NCBI GenBank assembly: GCA_023091735.1
Contig: JALKBU010000765.1
Location: forward strand, 1 to 25,500
DNA from: Trichomonas tenax
Lineage: Eukaryota > Parabasalia > Trichomonadida > Trichomonadidae
Reading direction: 5' to 3'
Length of the DNA stretch: 25,500 nucleotides
The position numbers and the translations under genes were made by a program. A model generated the notes under the pieces. That model worked only from the letters and a program-made list of their open reading frames with translations, ran no database searches and was not told where the DNA came from. Below, one piece after another: positions 18,177 to 25,500 of the stretch. Positions within the stretch are counted from its first letter, which is position 1; each line of letters begins with the position of its first letter.

Positions 18177-21100
18177 TTAATATAAGGCATCATAATAAAC
18201 GGTATACATGAAAACTTGTAATGAAATTGGAGCAGAAGAGTACTTTCCAGTTATTTCATCAGCTGAACAAGAGTCTGATTTAGCAACTGGATTCTCACAG
18301 AAATAAATGGAAGGATAACTTGTTGTCACTAAAACATGGCTTGCGAATGGGAATGCTTGAAAGAATGAAGAGAAATCATTTGCTCCGCAATAATAAATGT
18401 TTCTAACTTTGGTAGAAATAAAGGAATCAGAACCAATATAAACAACTGTAGATGGTATCTTTATCGTCATTTTCATATTTGAACCTATAAACGATCTATT
18501 GCCAATAAACTGTATTTCATTTGGAATGTTATATATTTGTGGACAGTTCTCAAATGCGCTCTGTCCGATATATAAAACAGATTGTGGGATATAATATATT
18601 AAGTTCGAACAATTCCTGAAAGCTGAATCATAAATAGACTCAATAACATTGATTGTATCAAATGTCATTAAATTGCTGCATCCATCAAATGTTCCGTTCG
18701 GAATAGAAATTAGAATATCATTAGATAATGCTTTTGTTCTTCTTGGGAATACAGCTGTTGAAACTGATAAGAAATTAATGGAAGCTGTTTTGAGATTCTT
18801 GCAGTTCTTGAAAACATTTTCTCCCAATTGCTGAGTAATATTGATTTCGATTGTTTCGATATTCTTACCTGAGAAGCAGGAATCTTCAATAATATCGATT
18901 GTTGATTCTGGGCCAAATGTTATTGACTTAAGATCAATGTTGTCGAATGCATTGGATTTAATTCTTTCAATAGATATTCCTTCTGGGATATAAATGTTGT
19001 TGATTGCAGGAGCATTACCAAAAACATCATTTGCAATTACATTCATTGAGTCAGGAATTGTAAAATCAATTAAAGATGAACAGTTAATAAAAACATTGGA
19101 TCCAATTGATTTAAGCATTGATGGACTATGGAATATAATATTATCTAAGAGTTTGCAATTACCAAATGCATATGAACTTATCGTTAATGTGCTTTGTGGT
19201 ATCGTGAAAGTTTTAAGACTTGCGCATCCAAAGAAGGAATAATTTCCGATGATGCTCAATTTTGACTCAAACTTAACATCAAAAGAAGCTAAATTAGAAC
19301 AATTTTCAAAAGAATGCATTCCGATAGTTAAGCAATTAATAGGAAGAGAAAATGATGTTAATGACGATAAGTTGCTGAATGCATAATCACATATGGACAT
19401 TGCGCCTGGAATGTTTATGTTTTTGAGATTATTGCAATTTCTGAATGCGTTCGAACTAATAGTGATTGGGCATTCAATAGAAAATGATTTGATAGACTTT
19501 CCAAGGAATGCAGATGCTTCAATAAGTGCTAAAGTTGTTCCTGCACCAAATGTGATTGATTCAAGATTGATATTAGAAAATGCATCAGATTTAATTGATA
19601 TCAGAGTGATATTTGGAGGAACGAAAACATTTTTGATTGAAGGAGCATTTCCAAATACATCATTTGATATTGATTTATATGAATCAGGAATTGTATAATT
19701 CACTAACAATGTGCAACCTGAAAATGAACTCGAGCCGATTGATGTCAATTTGCTCTGCCTCGCAAATGAAATGTTTGAAAGCTTTGCACAATTTGCAAAA
19801 GCATAGGAACTAATAACTGAAACTGTTGATGGTAAACTAACAGATGTTATGCTCGAGCAGCTGTAAAATGAGTAATTACCTATAGTTGTTAATAACGAAT
19901 TGGCGCTAAACGAAATAGAAGATAATGCTGTACAACTGTAGAAAGAATATGATCCTAAAGTTGAACAATTGATTGGTATCTCAATTGATAGCAATGCTGT
20001 ACATCCACTAAATGCATAATCACCAATTGATGTTGCTCCTGGGATACTAATAGAAGTTAAGCTTGTGCATCCATTGAATGAATTGTTTGAGATAACGATT
20101 GGACAATCAATTGAAAATGACTTTATTGGTTTACTAATAAATGCAGAATCTTGAATAAGATCAACTTTTGTTCCTGATCCAAATGATATTGTTTGTATCG
20201 GGAATGATGAGAATGCATGACTTCCAATATAGTTAATGTGCAAGTTAGAAGAAATGTAGACATTGATGATACATGGAGCACCACCAAACACCATTGAAGT
20301 GATGTTTGTAAAAATATCAGGAACATAATAATTAACAAGTGAAGTGCAACCACTGAAAGCATTTGAACCAATAGTAGAAAGGTGTGAACCGGATTCGTAA
20401 TTTATTGATGATAACATAACACAGTTCTCGAAGCAATTAGAGCCAATTGTTGTACAATTTGCAGGAATTGTGATTGTCTCAAGCTTGAAGCAACCGCTGA
20501 ATGTACTCGAACCAAAGACTGTCAAAGCACAGTACTTTCCAAACGTGAATGTCTTTAAGGATACGCAGTCGGCAAAGATGGAATCAGCATTTAAGTTGCA
20601 AAGAGAGTAGTCAGGGAATGTGATTGTTGCAAGGTTTGTGCATCCTGCAAAAGCATTCCTGTCAACAGTCTGCAATGAAGTTGGGAGATCGACTCTTGTG
20701 AGAGCTGTGCATGAATAGAATGTTCCTTCTTCGATGTATTGGAGTGTGCATCCATCTTGAAATGTAAGATTTGACAAATTCGTGCAAAGATAAAAAGCAT
20801 TCGATCCTATGACTGTGATATAATTCATGATTGTTGCTGATGTTTTACCGGCTGGACAAACAACAAGTTTCTCACCTGCGATTGTATAAACGATTCCTAG
20901 TGAGCTTTTGTAACATGCATTTGATGTGTCAACATTTATTGCTGTCAACGAAGTACAACCTTGAAATATAGAAGAATCGAAAGATGTTATTGAAGCAGGA
21001 ATTGTCACTTCCGTCAACTTTATGCAACTCTTAAAATCGCCTGTTCCGAAAGCTTTTAATTGGATACCACTCTCGAATGTTAATGATGTCAGAGCGCTAT

Positions 21101-22844
21101 TTGACATCCAAATATTTCCAGCTAAAGATGTGACTGTTGCTGGAAGATTTACAGATACTATTGCGCAGTTATAAAACGCTTGATATCCTATTGATGTTAA
21201 TTTGCAATTGCTTAAAAACGTTACACTTGCTAACTTTGTGCAGCTCATGAATGCATAAGAAGAAATTGTTGTAACATTTCTTGGAACAACAAACGATGTA
21301 ATTTGATTCCTACTGACGCAATTTGTGCCCATCAGATCCAAATTAGCATCAGGATCTATTGTAATAGAAGTCAATGAAGATTGATCAAACGCAAATTGTG
21401 CTAATTTTGCAAGATTCTTTCCTAAAATAGCAGATGTAATTTTACAGTTATTGAATGCATATTGACCAATATAACTGGGTCCATCGCCAGCAAATGATAT
21501 GTATTTTAACTGAGATGAAGCAAATGCATAATCTGATATTGTTTTTAGACTCGAAGGAAAAGAAATATTGATTAATTTTGATGTGGTCGAAAATGCATAT
21601 ACTCCCACAGATGTCAATCCATCTGGAATCACAATAGATGTCAAAGCTGTCATAGAATAAAAGCAATAAGACCCAATGGCTGTGCATGTGGAAACCAAAA
21701 CTGGATCTGTCATTCCACCTGCACAAGCAACTGCTGTTGTTTTCTTATAGTCATAAAGAATTCCGTTTTCAGCTGAATATACATTATTTGCTGGATCTAC
21801 AGTAATATTAATTAGAGAAGTACAGCTTTGCAATAATGTTGCTGATATATTTGTTACTGAAGATGGAAGATGCATTGATGTTGCAGCAGGAGAAGCATAC
21901 AAAATTTTTGTTTGGTTCTTATCCATTAATGTCGCAGGTGCAGCAACGCTATAAACTGGATTACCAGAATCAATTTCGATCAATGTAATACTTGAACATC
22001 CAGTGAATGCTTGTGGATCAATACTCGTTAAAGATACTGGAATATAAATTTTTGTTAATTTTGAATCGATGTTGAAAACATAACTTGACACTGTTTTTGT
22101 TTTTGGTGGGAATGTGAAGTTTGCAATTGCAGATCTATAGAAAGCATATGAACTTATTGTTGTTAAGTTACTTCCTTCCTCAAAAACAACTGTTGAAAGA
22201 TATGCCGTGTATTGGAAAGCGTAAGTTGAAAGCACTTGAACAGATGCAGGAATAAATATCTTTTTCAATGAACAATAGCCAAAAACGGTATATGGGAAAG
22301 TTGTGATGGTTGAACCTGATTCAAATGTTACAGTTTCTATAACGCTATCAAATATAATACCGCTATTGAGTGTGGTGACGGTATTTGGAATAGTCAGAGA
22401 GGAAATTGCTCTTTGGCCTTGAAAAGCTTGATCTAATATTTTTTTAACCGTACTGGGAATCACATAAGAAGCTTTTCGGGGTGGAAGTCTTATCAGGGTC
22501 TGCTTTCCTTTGTAGTAAAGGGCTCCATAGCTGTCAAGTTCAAGATATTGATTTGAACTGTTCAAGAACCAATTAGTAAAAGCATAGCAGTATCTTGTGC
22601 TTGTAGGATTAACATTTTGCACTGTTCTTGGTAATGTTACATTAATTAAGGCCCGGAAGTTGTAAAAACACATGTCTTCTAAGCTTGTAATTCCTTCTTC
22701 AATAGTAATCGAAGTGATCACAGTAATATCGCAATTTGCTGATACTTCATTTTGTGATATAGGGCCAGTACCCGAGATTGTTAATGCAGTTCCTTTTACA
22801 TTGTATGTTAGACAGAGGGATGAACCTAGAAGGTGCCATAGCAT
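18177..22844 (-). CDS. BspA-like leucine-rich-repeat (LRR_5) surface-type protein
   Basis: Member of the very large BspA-like family of trichomonads, many of which are thought to act at the cell surface in adhesion; the role of this copy is unknown. The 1555 residues are built almost wholly of about 23-residue LRR_5 units of the pattern SIxxxAFxxCxxLxxIxIPxxVTxI. They are interrupted by four irregular modules (for example GALYYKGKQTLIRLP, GILYDYKKTTAVAC, GIVYTIAGEKLVVCPAGK). The N-terminus (MLWHLLGSSLCLT before YNVKGTALTISGTG) may be a short signal peptide, though its hydrophobic core is weak. No C-terminal membrane helix is seen; the end (IYYCGANDF...YPSIYFCENPV) resembles the usual family terminus. 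Residues from about 833 to 1350 carry a 211-residue higher-order repeat, described separately. The frame is uninterrupted over 4.7 kb, unlike the pseudogenes nearby. An in-frame TAA three codons before the ATG supports the chosen start. Confidence 0.93.
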   Translation of the reverse strand: MLWHLLGSSLCLTYNVKGTALTISGTGPISQNEVSANCDITVITSITIEEGITSLEDMCFYNFRALINVTLPRTVQNVNPTSTRYCYAFTNWFLNSSNQYLELDSYGALYYKGKQTLIRLPPRKASYVIPSTVKKILDQAFQGQRAISSLTIPNTVTTLNSGIIFDSVIETVTFESGSTITTFPYTVFGYCSLKKIFIPASVQVLSTYAFQYTAYLSTVVFEEGSNLTTISSYAFYRSAIANFTFPPKTKTVSSYVFNIDSKLTKIYIPVSLTSIDPQAFTGCSSITLIEIDSGNPVYSVAAPATLMDKNQTKILYASPAATSMHLPSSVTNISATLLQSCTSLINITVDPANNVYSAENGILYDYKKTTAVACAGGMTDPVLVSTCTAIGSYCFYSMTALTSIVIPDGLTSVGVYAFSTTSKLINISFPSSLKTISDYAFASSQLKYISFAGDGPSYIGQYAFNNCKITSAILGKNLAKLAQFAFDQSSLTSITIDPDANLDLMGTNCVSRNQITSFVVPRNVTTISSYAFMSCTKLASVTFLSNCKLTSIGYQAFYNCAIVSVNLPATVTSLAGNIWMSNSALTSLTFESGIQLKAFGTGDFKSCIKLTEVTIPASITSFDSSIFQGCTSLTAINVDTSNACYKSSLGIVYTIAGEKLVVCPAGKTSATIMNYITVIGSNAFYLCTNLSNLTFQDGCTLQYIEEGTFYSCTALTRVDLPTSLQTVDRNAFAGCTNLATITFPDYSLCNLNADSIFADCVSLKTFTFGKYCALTVFGSSTFSGCFKLETITIPANCTTIGSNCFENCVMLSSINYESGSHLSTIGSNAFSGCTSLVNYYVPDIFTNITSMVFGGAPCIINVYISSNLHINYIGSHAFSSFPIQTISFGSGTKVDLIQDSAFISKPIKSFSIDCPIVISNNSFNGCTSLTSISIPGATSIGDYAFSGCTALLSIEIPINCSTLGSYSFYSCTALSSISFSANSLLTTIGNYSFYSCSSITSVSLPSTVSVISSYAFANCAKLSNISFARQSKLTSIGSSSFSGCTLLVNYTIPDSYKSISNDVFGNAPSIKNVFVPPNITLISIKSDAFSNINLESITFGAGTTLALIEASAFLGKSIKSFSIECPITISSNAFRNCNNLKNINIPGAMSICDYAFSNLSSLTSFSLPINCLTIGMHSFENCSNLASFDVKFESKLSIIGNYSFFGCASLKTFTIPQSTLTISSYAFGNCKLLDNIIFHSPSMLKSIGSNVFINCSSLIDFTIPDSMNVIANDVFGNAPAINNIYIPEGISIERIKSNAFDNIDLKSITFGPESTIDIIEDSCFSGKNIETIEINITQQLGENVFKNCKNLKTASINFLSVSTAVFPRRTKALSNDILISIPNGTFDGCSNLMTFDTINVIESIYDSAFRNCSNLIYYIPQSVLYIGQSAFENCPQIYNIPNEIQFIGNRSFIGSNMKMTIKIPSTVVYIGSDSFISTKVRNIYYCGANDFSSFFQAFPFASHVLVTTSYPSIYFCENPVAKSDSCSADEITGKYSSAPISLQVFMYTVYYDALY
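18780..20348 (-). repeat. Higher-order 633-bp tandem repeat inside the BspA-like gene (about 2.5 copies)
   Basis: Equivalent codons recur at exactly 633-nt intervals. The Cys codons of AFSGCTSLVNYYVPD, SFSGCTLLVNYTIPD and VFINCSSLIDFTIPD are at 20346-20348, 19713-19715 and 19080-19082. The GGAP/GNAP/GNAP codons are at 20274-20285, 19641-19652 and 19008-19019. Two unit lengths therefore have no net indel. The third copy runs out near 18780. Within each unit are unusual non-LRR-phase phrases such as IKSFSIECPI. The unit is 211 residues and contains several 23-residue LRRs. Confidence 0.92.
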
Positions 22845-25500
22845 CTTAGCTGGTTAATTGTATAACTAGTTTTGAATTATTCAAAGCAAAATTTTTGGTG
22901 TTTATAACCTTTCATTAATTGAGTCACGAACAGTCTCTCAAAAAATTTTGGTTAGACAATCACTAAATTTTCATAATAGAACTGCTACAGTCATTGTTTT
23001 GAACCAAAATTTTTCAATATATTGTAATTAAACTTTGAAAATCCGGTTTTTGCGAGTTAAGATTAGGGCGATAATGTAGGTCATAATAGTTTCACTTTTT
23101 CCAATATAACTAGCCACATAATCTGCAATAATTTTTTTGAAAAATTATCAAAATATAACAAAAAACAAAAATATAATAAGGTATTATCTTGAAGAAAAAT
23201 CAAATAATGATTGATATAAAGCTTGAATTTAATTAGAATGGTAACTTATTTCGATATTTTTGAAAAAATGAAAAATATATTGAGATTTCAAATGCAATCA
23301 ATTAAAGTACTAAACTAGAGCATATCAGTAAAATTGCAAAACAATGTTTTCAATTCAAATTTAGAGCAATTTTGCGTTCAATCTCAATATATGAATGTCA
23401 AAAATATTGCCATGATGGAAAATTTTTTATGAAAATGTGTCGTTTATTAAGTGAAACTCTATACATTTAACACGAAAAATAATTGAATCGAAGTGTCAAA
23501 AAAGTATTCATTTCAAAATATTATTAAGCTATATATATTTTAAATGATACATTATGTATTATTAGCCTCTAATATTTTTTCATATTAGCTCGAATAATAT
23601 GAAAATTTCATATCATCATATCAGTTTACGTAAGAAATAAGCTTGATTATTTTGAATGACATTGAAAATCATTTAGACTTTCAAAATTAAATCGGTCCAC
23701 AATATATTTGTGGAACTTATCAATATTCTATAATTATACAATTACATTTATGTAGAATCATTTTACATGTAAATGATTTTAACATATTTAATAAAATTGT
23801 TATTTCGTTAATATGTCTGAATTCACATAACTAAACAAAATTTCCGCATTTTTCTATACTTTTAATATTGTGAATGTATTCAAAATTTAATGTCGTTAAC
23901 TTTGTGTTGTATATACTTCCCTTATTAATCATAGCATTTTCTTTTGAAAGTCTCCGATCAAAATACGTTATATTGTAATGGTCTCAGATCAACAGACATT
24001 CCCAAATTTTATCGCATAATTTGCACATGATTTGTATTTTTTTCCTTATCGTTTCAAAACTCATTAGAAAGAATAAGCTGATGCCTTAATAACCTACACT
24101 AAAATATTCGTAAGACTATAAGGCCACGTCATTTTCCCGTTAGTCACAGATCAACTCGATAGTGACCTTTTTTAAAAATACAAGTTGCTCTATATATGGT
24201 ATTATTCATGTTTTTCCATTCAAAACGCGATTTTGAAGCGTATTTTTGGAAATTTTGTTTAAGTGCAAAAAGAACACAAATTAGCGCACAGTCGCATCGG
24301 GATTGGCGAGTACATCGAGGAAAATGAAATGAATGAAAAAAGAAAAAAATATTTAGAATAATTAATATGATTTGAATGGTCGGAACTCAATTTGACGGTA
24401 TCCTCTCAATTTTAGTTTACAAAATAATTGTACCGCTAGGATCGCCGCATTTCGGTAATACTATTAATGGTACTTTTAGACCCTAACAAATTTTTGACAT
24501 TTGGCAAATTTTAAGGAGGCCATATAGTTACAATGTCTCTTTGCATGCATTCGATATAATATCAATTCAAAAACATAAGCATGCGAGCAGTAAGCGCAAT
24601 TTAAATAAAAACGTATTTTTTTTTCAAAATCTTCGCCATATATAAAATATAAGATCTCCTATGTATGTAAATTCAAATAAACATCAAATGGAGGTGATTT
24701 CGTTTTCGAAATTCTCAGGGTTGGAAAACTAATTCATGATTAAACTACGAAAAATGAATTCTGCATATATTGGTGATTCCATAGAACCAATAAAATCGGA
24801 GAATGTGGTTTTTTCATGAGTGTTAAAAAAATGCCCAAGCTTGCGATTAAATACTTAAAATGATTTGAGACAGTCTGTTTGGTATTATTGTCTGGCCGAC
24901 AATGTTTCTAAACTCCCATATTTTTTTTTCTTTTGTTATTCAAAAAATTTTCGATGAACCTTATATATTTGGACAAATGTTTTGCTAACAAAGTCCTCCA
25001 TATTTATCATTCCGCGCCAAAGAGTTTGCTGCCCCCAAAGAACTATACAACCTACATTTATTTAAACTTAAGCAGTCTAATACATATCAATCGTCTAAAT
25101 TCGACCTGTTTAAGATACATGTTGTAGCAAAAGCGGTAATTGTCTATATTTAAAGTAGTTTGAATTTTCGATTTCTGAAATTTTGCCTAGGCTACTTTGT
25201 TTTCATCGAATAAAACAAAATTTATATCAAAACAAATTTTGGAGTAAAAAAATTTTGAATTTTATTCTTAAGATATTTTCAAAAAACTCACATGAATGTA
25301 TAATATATGGACGAAAGGTGGATTATTGGTAGTATATAAATGATGATTTTATTGAGACAAAAATATAAGTGAAAGTAGTAGATAAGGGGGGTTACTTGCC
25401 ATTCTAAATATAGAGAATGTACGACATCATATATATATAGTGTAATTCCGAGCAACTAATTTTTAAGTTAATTTTTAAAATAATTTAATTTTTTTATTTG
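22845..25500. other. 2.6-kb AT-rich spacer without recognisable gene
   Basis: Begins with the promoter region of the BspA-like gene (divergent from whatever lies to the right); no strict TCAYW initiator, though TCAAAACT occurs about 40 bp before the ATG. The rest shows frequent stops in all frames. The one plus ORF with ATG (24933-25127, 64 codons) resembles nothing known. Contains a near-perfect palindrome at 23756-23778. Confidence 0.5.
23756..23778. repeat. 23-bp near-perfect palindrome
   Basis: AATCATTTTACATGTAAATGATT reads almost the same on both strands, with one extra T in the left arm. Its outer arms AATCATTT/AAATGATT are the same as the palindrome inside each 37-bp minisatellite unit at 5046-5172. 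Confidence 0.6.

Noticed and set aside
18649..19698. Plus-strand ORFs inside the BspA-like gene
   Set aside because: Antisense shadows of the LRR repeats that recur at the same 633-nt period.
24933..25127. 64-codon plus ORF near the right end
   Set aside because: No family resemblance, AT-rich surroundings and a length expected by chance.

Overview
The window looks like nuclear DNA of a parabasalid (trichomonad) protist, most likely Tritrichomonas or a close relative. Reasons: strongly AT-rich intergenic DNA, intron-free genes read with the standard code, a very large BspA-like leucine-rich-repeat (LRR_5) protein, an R2R3 Myb protein of the short trichomonad type, initiator-like TCA(T)A elements just upstream of some start codons, and TAAA placed over or next to several stop codons. 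Eukaryotic housekeeping genes (centrin, V-ATPase proteolipid, NatA catalytic subunit, nuclear-type tRNA-Ser with a T-run terminator) exclude a bacterial source. The species call is inference.

Layout. 46-127 (-) is tRNA-Ser(UGA). 961-3385 (-) is a dead multi-membrane-span gene, probably the N-terminal half of a trichomonad adenylate/guanylate-cyclase-type membrane protein, broken by about four frameshifts and two stops. 3.4-6.3 kb is mostly gene-free, with a 37-bp minisatellite at 5046-5172 and a possible degenerate ankyrin-family relic at 5241-5666. 6358-7503 (+) is a helical, armadillo-like protein of unknown function. 8262-8855 (+) is an R2R3 Myb protein. 9371-9883 (-) is the V-ATPase c subunit. 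10614-11799 (-) and 14987-16158 (+) are two diverged iron-containing alcohol dehydrogenase pseudogenes in inverted orientation, enclosing an intact NatA-type N-acetyltransferase (12658-13221, +) and an intact centrin (13568-14050, -). 18177-22844 (-) is a 1555-residue BspA-like surface-type protein with a 211-residue internal super-repeat. The last 2.6 kb is AT-rich and has no recognisable gene.

The genes do not form a pathway or operon. The intact ones are independent housekeeping genes, a regulator and a surface-protein family member, and the broken ones are members of families that are typically expanded in trichomonads. I found no convincing new multi-gene system. The most interesting structures are the exact-period super-repeat in the BspA gene, the paired dead dehydrogenases around live genes, and several unexplained repeats and hairpins in the AT-rich spacers.
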